From DATKQJ01 sp035534295 (GTDB taxonomy: Bacteria; Chloroflexota; Dormibacteria; Dormibacterales; Dormibacteraceae): 64,000 nucleotides of DNA. Where the stretch lies: assembly GCA_035534295.1 (NCBI GenBank), contig DATLSE010000009.1, positions 1-64,000 on the forward strand. Direction: 5' to 3'. A model generated the notes under the pieces. It was not told the origin of the DNA, did no database searches, and saw nothing but the letters and a program-made list of their open reading frames with translations. Position 1 is the stretch's first letter. The number at the start of each line of letters is the position of its first letter. Shown here piece after piece: positions 1-8,383 of this stretch. A program made the translations under genes and the position numbers.

Positions 1-159
1 ATTGTTGGCGAGGCAGACGAATGGGGCGCTGATATTATCGTAATGGGACTTCCGTACAAACGAAGGTTCGGCGAATTCAATCTCGGAAAGACAGTCCCGT
101 ATGTGCTGAAACATGCGTCGTGCAGGGTAGTCTTGCTGCGCGAGACACTACGACCCTAA
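1..159 (+). CDS. Universal stress protein (UspA)-type domain, C-terminal part only
   Basis: This frame is open from the left edge and ends at the TAA at 157-159, so only the last 52 residues are visible. They read as the end of a UspA fold: an alpha-beta segment with ADIIVMGLP, a GEFNLGKTVPYVL stretch matching the nucleotide-binding G-x-G/S region, and a closing beta strand CRVVLLRE. Usp domains bind ATP or respond to stress. This particular ending, with a FGEFNLGKT-type loop, resembles Usp domains fused to the C-terminus of amino-acid permeases, but the N-terminal part lies outside the window so the parent protein cannot be decided. The frame is the only one open at the edge with protein-like content. 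Confidence 0.7.
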   Translation: MVGEADEWGADIIVMGLPYKRRFGEFNLGKTVPYVLKHASCRVVLLRETLRP

Positions 160-174
160 ATAGAGAACTTAGTC

Positions 175-945
175 TCATCTCTGCGAGGAGCAGGGTTGGT
201 CCCATTTGCTCATCGGGGTCAACCATTTACACCTAAACCCAGATCGATGGAGCAGGTATCTCGCAGCAGCCGCCAAGGTTTTTAGTCCGTAAATTGAACT
301 GGCCCGTAAGCCGACCGAACTCGCCTCCCTGAAATATCTGCCCACCGCAGGAACCTCTGCTATCTTAAAGCCGAATGCCGCCGCCTGTATGAGCATCTGA
401 CTGTCGAAGACAAAGTCGTTTGAATTGTCTAGGAAGGGTGCCACTTCCAGAAAGCGGCGCGAATAGGCTCGGTACCCGGTGTGGAACTCCGACAAGCTTA
501 GTCCCAGGATTCGATTCTCGCACCAGGTAAGCATTCGATTACCTGCACGCTTCCACCAGGGCATTCCGTATTCCCTCGGGTTGAGATCGAGCCACCTAGA
601 GCCCAAAACTACGTCTGCATCGCCCGCTTCGATCCTCTCGCAGAGTAGCGGAATGACGGATGGATTGTACTGATTATCTGGATGGAGCATAACAACAACG
701 TCCGCTCCCATTGCCAGAGCATGCATGTAGCACGTTTTCTGGTTACCTCCATAACCGAGATTTGCGGGATGCCGGATCACCTCAAGCTTAAGAGCCTTGG
801 CAATACTTACAGTCGCATCACCGCTGGCGTCATCCACTAGCAATACTCGGTCCACAGATCCGGCCGGTATCCCGTCCACCACCTCCTTTAGCGTCAAGGC
901 CGCGTGGTATGCGGGCAGGACCACGACCCTAGTTGGACGCGGCAC
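175..945 (-). CDS. Family 2 glycosyltransferase (dolichol-phosphate mannosyltransferase-like)
   Basis: A 256-residue GT-A fold transferase. The N-terminus RVVVLPAYHAA leads to the nucleotide-sugar site LLVDDASGDAT (about residues 34-44), then NLGYGGNQKT and the DxN/DxD-like metal region MLHPDNQY (about 86-93). VVLGSRW and FHTGYRAYSR are typical of DPM1/polyprenyl-phosphate glycosyltransferases. The start is a GTG at 943-945; an ATG slightly upstream is out of frame. There is no membrane segment, so it is probably a peripheral enzyme transferring a sugar to a lipid carrier or extending a glycan. It lies tail to tail with the Usp fragment. Base composition is low in G+C compared with the genes beyond 10 kb. 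Confidence 0.85.
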   Translation of the reverse strand: MPRPTRVVVLPAYHAALTLKEVVDGIPAGSVDRVLLVDDASGDATVSIAKALKLEVIRHPANLGYGGNQKTCYMHALAMGADVVVMLHPDNQYNPSVIPLLCERIEAGDADVVLGSRWLDLNPREYGMPWWKRAGNRMLTWCENRILGLSLSEFHTGYRAYSRRFLEVAPFLDNSNDFVFDSQMLIQAAAFGFKIAEVPAVGRYFREASSVGLRASSIYGLKTLAAAARYLLHRSGFRCKWLTPMSKWDQPCSSQR

Positions 946-1177
946 CAGAATCGCCCTTCATGCTGGGGGCATCTTGTCGACCGTCAACTGGAGATGCTCC
1001 GCCTGGCCGACCGCCCCCGGTCGGACTGGCAAAATAGAGCGATAGCATCTCGTAGACCATCATTCTGCCGCCAAGGTAATGATACTTAGGAGAACGCACA
1101 CGTCATTAACGTCGCTCGCCCGCCTACCAACATTCGGTACCCGGCAGTCGGGTCCAGTGGTGAGCGACGCGTAGTGC

Positions 1178-1897
1178 TCATCGTCCTCTGTCAAGGCGGT
1201 TACCTAGCCGCAGCGGCAGGCCTGCACGCGCCATGGCGTACTTGGTAGCTTCGCGGTCGTACTTAACCCGTCTAAACTCAAAAGTCCTGCGAGTAATGTC
1301 CCACAGGCCATAGCTTGCGTCTGGATCACCGTCGCGAGGCTGCCCTACACTGCCAGGATTGATAAGCAACCCGCGGCCGAGCTCAACGCACCCGATCGCG
1401 TAACTATGTCTCACAGCCAGACCGATTCGCTCGAAGATACCCGGTACATGGCTATGCCCATGAAAGCAAAGCGAACGACCCACGAGCGACAGATTCTCCC
1501 CGGCAGTGATGGTGTCAAGTACATACTCATATGTAGGGTCTCGCGGACTGCCATGAACGAGCATGGCCCCGCCGTATGTTGCTGCGGAGTTGAGCGTGCG
1601 TAGCCACACCATTTCATCATCCGATAGCGTGTTGATCGTCCATCTGATACAGTCCGCCGCGTCAGGGTTGAACCGTTGCATCGCGATAGGGTTGGTACAT
1701 GCTCGGTCGTGATTTCCAGCGATGGTCAGCCATCCAGAACTTCTCACGAGATTTATACACCACGCCGGATCTGCTCCATACCCCACAAGATCGCCTAGGC
1801 ATAAGACGGATTCGATGTGGCCCGGCAAGTCAAATACGACAGCCGACAATGCCTCCCGGTTCGCATGAACATCCGAAATTACGCCGACAACCGGCAT
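1178..1897 (-). CDS. Calcineurin-like metallophosphoesterase (YfcE/MJ0936 type)
   Basis: A 239-residue protein with the complete metallophosphoesterase motif set: ISDVHAN near residue 7 (metal ligands D and H), LGDLVGYG near 34, GNHDRA near 60, LVHGSP near 113 and HGHSHVP near 146. The family hydrolyses phosphodiesters or phosphomonoesters using two metal ions; the small size and lack of extra domains place it with YfcE-like cytosolic enzymes of unknown natural substrate. The start ATG is at 1897 and the gene diverges from the histidine kinase that begins at 2044, leaving about 146 bases for two promoters. A link to cyclic-nucleotide or phosphoprotein turnover in this signalling cluster is only suggested by position. 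Confidence 0.88.
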   Translation of the reverse strand: MPVVGVISDVHANREALSAVVFDLPGHIESVLCLGDLVGYGADPAWCINLVRSSGWLTIAGNHDRACTNPIAMQRFNPDAADCIRWTINTLSDDEMVWLRTLNSAATYGGAMLVHGSPRDPTYEYVLDTITAGENLSLVGRSLCFHGHSHVPGIFERIGLAVRHSYAIGCVELGRGLLINPGSVGQPRDGDPDASYGLWDITRRTFEFRRVKYDREATKYAMARAGLPLRLGNRLDRGR

Positions 1898-2043
1898 TGG
1901 CCCCGCCCTATACGATGACAGCGTGGGCTACAGGCAGCCGTCCCTGCCACATAATTTCTCGCGTGTCGGTCGTCCTGATGTCGCGAGTCCGCAATATATG
2001 AGGCGAGAGCATATCCGCATCACCGTACCGCATCTCGCATGAC

Positions 2044-3453
2044 ATGGGCTTGTTTTTGGCTCCTATCTCCGCCAAATGGGGCGTCCATCTTCCAGTGACC
2101 TATCGCCGGATTGCGTTCATCGCTACACAAATCGGAATTGTGGTCGTCATGATCGCAGCTTGGCTAGCCAACAACGGACTGACAGTTCGGCCGGTTCCAG
2201 TCGCATACCTACTGGTCATGTCGATATTCTGCACGCTCTTTGCAGTAAGAGTCGAAAACGGATTCCTTAACATGAGCGCGATTGCGACGCAAAGCGCCGG
2301 CATTCTTCTGAATCCAGTTGAGGCTTTGTTTCCAGCCATGGCCGTCGCCGTCGCTAGAGCCGGACGCAGACAGGCCCACGCACCCAGATCTCAACTTATA
2401 AGCGTCACTCTATGGACTGTATCCGGTAGTTTCGTCCATGGGCTTGTGTGGAATCTCACTCATTTATGGATCGCCTCAGCCATCGCGGCCATCGCCGCGA
2501 ACGTGGCAATGAACGTGGTGGCTACATCGATCGCCGTGTCGATTCGTGATGGTCAGACGGTTCGCGCCATCCTCGTTGGCAACGTCGATCGGACATTCTG
2601 CGTCGCGTATGCGTATTTTGGCGTGGCGGCCATCCTCGTATCGTCGTTAGTGGCTACCAGCTATTGGGGGTTCTTGCAGGGCGCCGTGGTAGTCCTCTTG
2701 TGCGTCTCCATGACTCGGATGCTGGATGCCGCACGAGGCCGCCGGATGGCGGCCTCCCAATTGCTGGAGTCAAGTCCGCATGTTACCTTCAGTCATTCGG
2801 TGGCTGTACTTCTGCACAACCTCCGGAACTGTATTTCGCTCATAGTAGAACACCTGGACGAGGGTACGATAATGCCATCAGGCATCAGCGAAGTCGAGCG
2901 TCAAGAGGTGGTGCGTAAGTCAACAAGGCATGCGCTGGATCTAATTGAATCGATAGAGCGTGAATCAGATGTGGCGTGGTCGGTCTCGTTCGGACCCAAC
3001 GATCTAACTGAGCTCGCGCGGTTCGCAGTCCAGTTAGTTGGACCTGCTCTCCGGGCCCGGATGATAAATATAACTACGGACTCAAGTCACGCGAGCGTCA
3101 CGGTCGATTGCAATGAATTGCTCGTTCGCGAGGTGCTGACAAATCTCCTAATGAATGCGTCTACGCATAGTCCGTCTGGCTCGACCGTCAGAGTGTCTGT
3201 TGGAACTGACTCTAAGGGCGCGTGGGTGCAGGTAGCGGATTCCGGACCTGGCATGCTAACGGATGACATGACCCGTATCCTACGCGGCGAGACACGTTCC
3301 CCTCGTATTGGCCATGGGCTTGGACTATTGGCGTCGCGTGAGATGATGATAGCTCATGGTGGTGACTTGGTCTATAAGTCCGGTGACCCTGGGTCTGTCT
3401 TCACGGCTTGGTTTCCCATCTCGGTGGATACTTCCAGTCCAAGCTCGAGTTAG
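2044..3453 (+). CDS. Membrane sensor histidine kinase
   Basis: A 469-residue protein. Residues about 20-235 form seven or so hydrophobic segments without a large extracellular loop, a MASE-like membrane sensor. The transmitter follows: a phosphoacceptor region with HNLRN (His258), an N box NLLMNASTHS (Asn371), a G1 box DSGPGM and a G2 box GHGLGLLAS, so an intact HATPase. The H box is an unusual version of the HELRTP type, and the 64-residue peptide encoded at 7330-7524 carries the same HNLR core. It converges with the NarL-type regulator at 3455-4162, the stop codons being two bases apart. That regulator is the natural partner candidate, although kinase and regulator are not co-transcribed. 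Confidence 0.87.
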   Translation: MGLFLAPISAKWGVHLPVTYRRIAFIATQIGIVVVMIAAWLANNGLTVRPVPVAYLLVMSIFCTLFAVRVENGFLNMSAIATQSAGILLNPVEALFPAMAVAVARAGRRQAHAPRSQLISVTLWTVSGSFVHGLVWNLTHLWIASAIAAIAANVAMNVVATSIAVSIRDGQTVRAILVGNVDRTFCVAYAYFGVAAILVSSLVATSYWGFLQGAVVVLLCVSMTRMLDAARGRRMAASQLLESSPHVTFSHSVAVLLHNLRNCISLIVEHLDEGTIMPSGISEVERQEVVRKSTRHALDLIESIERESDVAWSVSFGPNDLTELARFAVQLVGPALRARMINITTDSSHASVTVDCNELLVREVLTNLLMNASTHSPSGSTVRVSVGTDSKGAWVQVADSGPGMLTDDMTRILRGETRSPRIGHGLGLLASREMMIAHGGDLVYKSGDPGSVFTAWFPISVDTSSPSSS

Positions 3454-3454
3454 C

Positions 3455-4162
3455 TTAGAAGTCCTCGGCTGTGAGTATTCCTTGCTTGAGTCCAGCCCGC
3501 ACCGCCTGTCCCCGGCTAGATACGCGCAACTTTCTATATAAGTTGTGGAGGTGAGTGTCTACCGAGCGCCTACTTATGTGAAGGTTGCCGGCGATCTGTT
3601 TTGAAGACTCGCCGCTGGCTAGTCGGCGGAGCATGAGCAGCTCTCGCGGGGTTAGGACATCGACCGTGTTGCCGTCGTCGCTCGGAATTATGGCTTTGGC
3701 AATGACGTCAGGAATTAATCGCCTAGGCATGGGTAGGTCGCCCGTCAGCGCCGCTCTAACTGCACGAACTAGTTCCTGAGGTCCAACGTCCTTCAATATG
3801 TACCCTGAGCAACCCGTCCGGATCATGCGAATGAGGTCATCCGCAGCGTCAGACACCGTCCACGCGATAACGGTGGGGCGTGGTGGCCCTAATTCAAATA
3901 TGGCACGAGCCGTCTCCGCTCCCGACAGACCCGGCATCTCGACATCCAAGAGCACGACGTCCGGACGGAATCGAATCACCAGTTCAATTGCCTCGAGCCC
4001 GTCGGAAGCTTCTCCCACCTGCCGTAATCCATCGGCCTCGGCCAATATGGTTCGCATAGCGACGCGCGGTAGGGCGCGATCATCTACCACGATTACGGTC
4101 CTATCGTCACTGAGGTTAGAACCTTGTCCGTAGCGTCGCTGCTCACTGGGGCCGTTCACCAT
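3455..4162 (-). CDS. NarL/FixJ-type response regulator with LuxR HTH
   Basis: A 235-residue two-domain regulator. An N-terminal tail of about 20 residues precedes the receiver domain, which has the acidic pair VVDD (27-28), phosphoacceptor Asp73 in LLDVEMPG, and the conserved lysine in YILKDVGP. The C-terminal LuxR helix-turn-helix runs from LTPRELLMLRRLA to the recognition helix region ISRRSVDTHLHNLYRKL. Phosphorylation of Asp73 should promote dimerisation and DNA binding. The conserved Thr/Ser of the receiver is present as AWTVSD. It faces the membrane kinase gene at 2044-3453 tail to tail. No target promoter is evident, but the 12-base inverted repeat at 4461-4495 lies upstream of its start and of the next gene. 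Confidence 0.9.
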   Translation of the reverse strand: MVNGPSEQRRYGQGSNLSDDRTVIVVDDRALPRVAMRTILAEADGLRQVGEASDGLEAIELVIRFRPDVVLLDVEMPGLSGAETARAIFELGPPRPTVIAWTVSDAADDLIRMIRTGCSGYILKDVGPQELVRAVRAALTGDLPMPRRLIPDVIAKAIIPSDDGNTVDVLTPRELLMLRRLASGESSKQIAGNLHISRRSVDTHLHNLYRKLRVSSRGQAVRAGLKQGILTAEDF

Positions 4163-4460
4163 GCGCAGAGGTTACTCCCGTGACCCGGATTCAGTCGATT
4201 GGGTGGCAGGATATACGTGATCTTACCGATCTCGATGTCCGTGATATCTCCAGGTCTAGCTGCGGATATTTGCCGATGGTGCGGTGCGTCTGTAATGGTG
4301 ACAATTGCCGTGCCTGCTTCGTTGTCTGAGCGGCATCAATATCGTAGATATCCGGATGGGAGGGAGGTTGCATGAGATTGCTTAGGAAATGGTTCCAGAC
4401 GTCGGTCGGTCCCCAGATCTTTGGGGGCTGGGAGACCTAGGCTCCTAACTATTTTTGGAA

Positions 4461-4495
4461 AGCCCTCTAGCACCTATACATATTGCTAGGGGGCT
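4461..4495. promoter_or_regulatory. 12-base inverted repeat in the 390-base gap before the HD-GYP/MFS gene
   Basis: The gap between 4163 and 4552 has no convincing gene. Within it AGCCCTCTAGCA (4461-4472) and TGCTAGGGGGCT (4484-4495) form a hairpin with 11 of 12 perfect pairs and one G-U pair if transcribed, around an 11-base AT-rich loop. No T-run follows on either strand, so an intrinsic terminator is unlikely. Its position, about 60 bases before the ATG at 4553 and 300 bases before the start of the divergent regulator, suits an operator or an RNA leader hairpin. What binds it is not shown. Confidence 0.45.
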
Positions 4496-4552
4496 CGCGG
4501 GCACATACACTTGCCCTGCCGTGCTGGAAGCTGATCGACCCTACATGGTGGT

Positions 4553-7054
4553 ATGAGCCCAAGGTCTCCCCAGCGCCTCGGGCCCAGCGGAACCATATTT
4601 GTTGCCGCGATCATTGTCGCAGGCATACTAGTAGTTCCTGCTGGATTCTTGATCGCGCCGATTTCCGCCTCCTCGATTGGCGAGCTTGTCTACTTGGGCC
4701 TCCTCACCCAAATCGCATCGATGATGCCGATCACGTGGAGGCAGGGCGCCCAGACCTTGGATACGATGCCGCTAGTAGCGGCCGCATTGCTACTTCCAGG
4801 TTCCGGCGTCCTGTTGATCGCATGGTTCTGCAAATTTAGTCGGCGCGAATTCACATCCGATTTTCCCGCCTGGCGCGGCGCGTTCAATCGATCTAAGACA
4901 GCCCTCGAATTCGGACTCCCATCCGTTCTCGTTGCGCATATTCACCTGGCCGGGCCTATAGAGACCCCCGTGAGGACCCTGATCCTTTCTGCGCTTAGCA
5001 TCGCGATTGGGTATCCAATAGTAGCTAGGTTCTTTGCGTATCTGGAGCACGATCGCGTGATCTCTGTGCTGCGATCCAACGTTGGGCTGTACACATTGCA
5101 GTCCAATCTGGTTCTTGGCTTTGGGGGCGGTGCTCTGTCGATGCTTCTTCGGCTTCCAGCTGGCTACGTAATGGGGCTTGGGTTGCTTGGTCTTCTATGG
5201 ACAGTGAGATCCAATATGTTAGGGATTCAGCGGCAGCGCGACCAGCACATTCAGACGCTTGAAGTTTTAGCGCAGGCGCTAGATGCCCGCGATCCGATGA
5301 CAGAGAGACACTCACAGCGTGTCGCGGAATTAGCTGCCAGGATCGGATCGCTGATGAAGTTGCCGAGCGCAACTGTTGACGCCCTTCGGACAGCAGGGCT
5401 GCTTCACGACATTGGCAAGATAGGCGTACGAGATTCGATACTTAGTAAGGGAGGACCACTTTCGGCCGAGGAGTGGCGCGTCATGAAATTGCATGCTGGC
5501 ATCGGCGCTGACATGGTCGCCAGCCACTCTACTCTGGAGTCGATCGCTCCCTGGGTTCGCCACCATCATGAGCGCTGGGACGGAAGTGGTTATCCGGATG
5601 GACTTGTGGGTGCTGCCTGCCCACTTGGAGCACGGATACTGGCCGTAGCCGACTCGTTTGACACAGCTACCGGCCCCAGAATCTATCGTGGCTCCGTCAT
5701 GACGCCCGAACAAGCCGTTGAGGACATAACTAATTCGGTGGCGCTATATGACCGCGAGGTAGTGGATGCGCTCCGCGCTCTCTATGGGTTGCCGCGACTT
5801 AGTGATCGCAATGGTCGCGACGCAGCCGGCGCGAGGAGCTACTTTGAGGGTCTCCATCTGCTTCGCTCGAGTAGTGCCTTTCGTCTCTTCACGGCCGGCA
5901 ACTGTATCTCGAGCTTGGGCGATCCATTAACCACACTAGCCATAGTGCTCACGGTCTACAGCATTAGTCGTAATCCCGTCCTAGTGGCGATGGTCTATGC
6001 GGTCAAGGCATTGTCGACCGCAATGGCGGCGAACCTACTTGGGGGAATCTCGGATCGTCTTGACCGCCGACGGGTAATTATTGTGTCGGATCTAGTGCGC
6101 TCCGCCACGTTGCTATCGCTCCCATTTGCTATAGGACACTCGATTTGGTGGCTGTTTCCGGCAGTCGTGGCATTGTCTGCCGCACAGTCTGTTGGCCAGA
6201 CCTCCCGAGATGCAGCTATACCAGCCCTGCTCCCGAATCATCAGGTAATCGCCGGGAATGCTGCCATAGGAGCCTTCAGTATGGCCGCCGGCGCGATAGG
6301 ATATCCGCTGGCGGTTGCACTCTTCGCCGCAGGTCACGGGACTACCCTTTTATTTACTGTAGACGGCCTTACTTTCGTGGCCGCTGCCGCCTTAACAGGG
6401 CGACTGCCAGGACTGCTTGGCGGCGGGCGTCGCTCTAGCCCGATAGGTGGGGCCACGCGCAATACATTTAGTCTCCCGGTAGTTCGGCTACCGCTGCTCT
6501 TTTCGGGAGTTGCTGCGTTATTTATATCGATGGCGCAACCTACCATCGTGGTACTTGCTGCTGACATCGGGGGCACAGGGGCGCGCGCCTATGGGTTTCT
6601 AGAGACCGCGATAACAGTCGGTCTCATCGCAGGTAACGTAGCGCTCATGATTGTCAAATTTAGGCCAGGCTTTAGCGTGCCGTTCGTAGGCCTGCTAGTA
6701 ATGGGAGTGCTCAGCATCGGTGTCGCAAGCAGCAAATCGCTTAGCCTATCGGCTGCACTTCTACTTGGTGCCTCAATAGGTAATGCGCTATATACAGTAG
6801 GCATTAGGTCGCTGCTTCAACATATTGCGCCGTCATCAATGCGCGGCACTGTGATGTCTACACGGTTTATGATTGTTCAACTAGCGTCTGTAGGTGGATC
6901 GTCCCTGGGTGGCTTAGTCGCCCTAAAGCTGGGACCTACAGTTGTTTTTGCCGCCCTAGGGTTGTCCCTTATCGCCATAGTAGCGGTAGCGTCCACGCTT
7001 CCAGGGGTACGAAGCACGTTTAACGAGATACGAGTTCCCGTAACAACGGTATGA
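4553..7054 (+). CDS. Fusion of membrane sensor, HD-GYP phosphodiesterase and MFS transporter
   Basis: An 833-residue protein with three parts. Residues 1 to about 230 hold six or so membrane segments resembling the sensor domain of membrane HD-GYP proteins. Residues about 240-425 are an HD-GYP domain: H253 in RHSQRV, LLHDIGKIGV (H285, D286), RHHHERWDGSGYPDG (GYP at 346-348) and ADSFD (367). This family degrades cyclic di-GMP. From about residue 443 (FRLFTAGNCISSLGDPL) to the end lies a complete major facilitator transporter of the MFS_3/enterobactin-exporter type with the loop SDRLDRRRV. The metal-binding residues look intact. The start ATG at 4553 is the only one before the first membrane segment. 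The fusion suggests export gated by or coupled to c-di-GMP breakdown; that is inference. Confidence 0.88.
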   Translation: MSPRSPQRLGPSGTIFVAAIIVAGILVVPAGFLIAPISASSIGELVYLGLLTQIASMMPITWRQGAQTLDTMPLVAAALLLPGSGVLLIAWFCKFSRREFTSDFPAWRGAFNRSKTALEFGLPSVLVAHIHLAGPIETPVRTLILSALSIAIGYPIVARFFAYLEHDRVISVLRSNVGLYTLQSNLVLGFGGGALSMLLRLPAGYVMGLGLLGLLWTVRSNMLGIQRQRDQHIQTLEVLAQALDARDPMTERHSQRVAELAARIGSLMKLPSATVDALRTAGLLHDIGKIGVRDSILSKGGPLSAEEWRVMKLHAGIGADMVASHSTLESIAPWVRHHHERWDGSGYPDGLVGAACPLGARILAVADSFDTATGPRIYRGSVMTPEQAVEDITNSVALYDREVVDALRALYGLPRLSDRNGRDAAGARSYFEGLHLLRSSSAFRLFTAGNCISSLGDPLTTLAIVLTVYSISRNPVLVAMVYAVKALSTAMAANLLGGISDRLDRRRVIIVSDLVRSATLLSLPFAIGHSIWWLFPAVVALSAAQSVGQTSRDAAIPALLPNHQVIAGNAAIGAFSMAAGAIGYPLAVALFAAGHGTTLLFTVDGLTFVAAAALTGRLPGLLGGGRRSSPIGGATRNTFSLPVVRLPLLFSGVAALFISMAQPTIVVLAADIGGTGARAYGFLETAITVGLIAGNVALMIVKFRPGFSVPFVGLLVMGVLSIGVASSKSLSLSAALLLGASIGNALYTVGIRSLLQHIAPSSMRGTVMSTRFMIVQLASVGGSSLGGLVALKLGPTVVFAALGLSLIAIVAVASTLPGVRSTFNEIRVPVTTV

Positions 7055-7358
7055 GTATTGCGAGGTCGAGAGGCTTTTGCATTACTCTACTCGCTCCGAT
7101 CCGCGCGCCAATGCGTTGGGCCATTCGCATATTTAGTCCCGTCATCACTAGGAGTCGCGCAGAGTCAATTTCCATAAGCCCAGCCTGAGAGAGATCTCGG
7201 AGACATCCGAGATCGACAAGATACACGTCGGTCGGGCCAACGGTGGTGGGCAAAAGGCGACCAGCAGAAACGACGAGTCCCTGTCCCGCTATGCGCTGGC
7301 ATAGCAGGCCAGCATATGTCGAATCGTCATCAATTATCCAAATCACCAGATATCGCAT
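7020..7358 (-). CDS. Free-standing receiver (CheY-like) domain
   Basis: A single response-regulator receiver with no output domain. Counting from the GTG at 7346, the acidic cluster is IIDDDS (6-8), the phosphoacceptor Asp45 lies in YLVDLG, the switch Thr is in LVMTG, and the conserved Lys is in MQKPLD, so all phosphorylation residues are present. Length is 108-112 residues. The start is uncertain: ATG at 7356-7358 or GTG at 7344-7346; either overlaps the upstream gene that stops at 7330. Its 3' end also overlaps the end of the convergent HD-GYP/MFS gene by 35 bases. Third gene of a tight trio, it probably acts as phosphate sink or relay partner for the DHp-like peptide and the OmpR-type regulator upstream. 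Confidence 0.72.
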   Translation of the reverse strand: MRYLVIWIIDDDSTYAGLLCQRIAGQGLVVSAGRLLPTTVGPTDVYLVDLGCLRDLSQAGLMEIDSARLLVMTGLNMRMAQRIGARIGASRVMQKPLDLAILIPLLRELVSR

Positions 7359-7524
7359 CCTCAAGCTGGGAGAGCACTGCGAGTGCATCGGTTAATGATT
7401 CAGTCAATATGGCGGCGTATGGATCAGTAGGATTCTCGCGCAGATCCGTTAGGAGCATGACTCGAGCGAGTATCGTGCGCAAATTATGAGCCAATTCAAC
7501 CGCAGTGCGACTATTGTCCGTCAT
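7330..7524 (-). CDS. Small free-standing histidine-phosphotransfer (DHp-like) peptide
   Basis: A 64-residue predicted all-helical protein. The motif ELAHNLRTILARVMLL (His13) matches the H box of HisKA/DHp domains, where His is followed by acidic/polar, Leu, Arg and Thr/Asn. A second amphipathic helix, SLTDALAVLSQLED, would complete a two-helix hairpin. There is no ATPase domain. Its ATG at 7524 overlaps the stop of the OmpR-type regulator gene (7511-8194) by 14 bases, so translation is probably coupled. The same HNLR core occurs at His258 of the kinase at 2044-3453. Inference: a relay module that passes phosphate between a kinase and the two receivers encoded beside it, or a DHp remnant of a decayed kinase. 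Confidence 0.6.
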   Translation of the reverse strand: MTDNSRTAVELAHNLRTILARVMLLTDLRENPTDPYAAILTESLTDALAVLSQLEDAISGDLDN

Positions 7525-8194
7525 CGGTGTCTAGCAGTCGCCAACCTAGACCATAGACGGTCTGAATGCATTGGCGGTCCGACAGGGCTCGCCGTAATGT
7601 GTGAACGGCTTGCTCCACTGCGTGGTCGAATCCCCGGTATTCAGTATTCCAAACCGTTTTGAGAAGCGTGTCCCGAGACACAGTGCGACCACCGGCTATT
7701 ATTAACTCGTTTAATAAACGCATGGGCTTCGCTTGTAGCGTGAGTGTCCGATCACCTTCCCACGCTTTGTGCTCGCCAAGGTCGACGGTAAGGCGCCCGA
7801 ATGTTCGGCGGCTCGTGCGACTTACTCGCCGAAGTGCGCTGTCTACTCTTGCTAGCAATATCGGGGTGGGTGATCCCTTCCGTATGAAGTCAGAGGCTCC
7901 GTGATGGAAGCAGGAAAGCTCGTCTGCTTCAGTCAATGCGGCGCCAGTCAGTATCACTGTCTCGACGTGGATGCGCGGGAGCATTCTGTAAATAGAGTCG
8001 AGGAGCTCGATGGCCGTTAATCCCGGTAGTGCAAAGTCCATGACAATGACGTGGGGGCGCCATGCCTGCAGTATCGCTAGCGCTTCAGTCCCGCTGCCGG
8101 CGGTCCGCACGTCATGTCCGGCTCTTTCGAATAGTGTGGTCAGCCCAGCCAGATAGACAGGGTCATCCTCGACTAGCAGTATTTGCGGCGCCAA
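7511..8194 (-). CDS. OmpR/PhoB-type response regulator
   Basis: A 227-residue regulator. The receiver has LLVEDDP (acidic pair at 10-11), phosphoacceptor Asp53 in VIVMDFALPG and a lysine in FIRKGSP, where the usual Lys-Pro is Lys-Gly. A C-terminal winged helix from about residue 130 contains LTLQAKPMRLLNELI, TVSRDTLLKTVW and the recognition helix region AVEQAVHTLRRAL, ending in the wing TVYGLGWRL. It is the first gene of a three-gene set with the DHp-like peptide and the free receiver. The 189 bases before it separate it from the divergent GAF-domain gene. No cognate full kinase is adjacent on the same strand; candidates are those at 2044 and 8947. Confidence 0.88.
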   Translation of the reverse strand: MAPQILLVEDDPVYLAGLTTLFERAGHDVRTAGSGTEALAILQAWRPHVIVMDFALPGLTAIELLDSIYRMLPRIHVETVILTGAALTEADELSCFHHGASDFIRKGSPTPILLARVDSALRRVSRTSRRTFGRLTVDLGEHKAWEGDRTLTLQAKPMRLLNELIIAGGRTVSRDTLLKTVWNTEYRGFDHAVEQAVHTLRRALSDRQCIQTVYGLGWRLLDTDDGQ

Positions 8195-8383
8195 TTTGCC
8201 TCTCCGTATTTATGGCGTGTGCCGGCTATGGGACGGTCCGTCGGCGAGGGCCTATAAGCACCTGCCGTCGGCGACCATTGGAGGTTAGAGGTTCAGCGAT
8301 TGCTGAGCAAGTCCTCGTTATCGCCTCTACATCGTGAGTCGGAGGTGAGGATTGAGTTTGGAGATGGCTGTTAGTCTCCCAAG

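Noticed and set aside
4191..4373. 60-residue minus-strand frame
   Set aside because: No ribosome site or family, and its composition looks like non-coding gap sequence.
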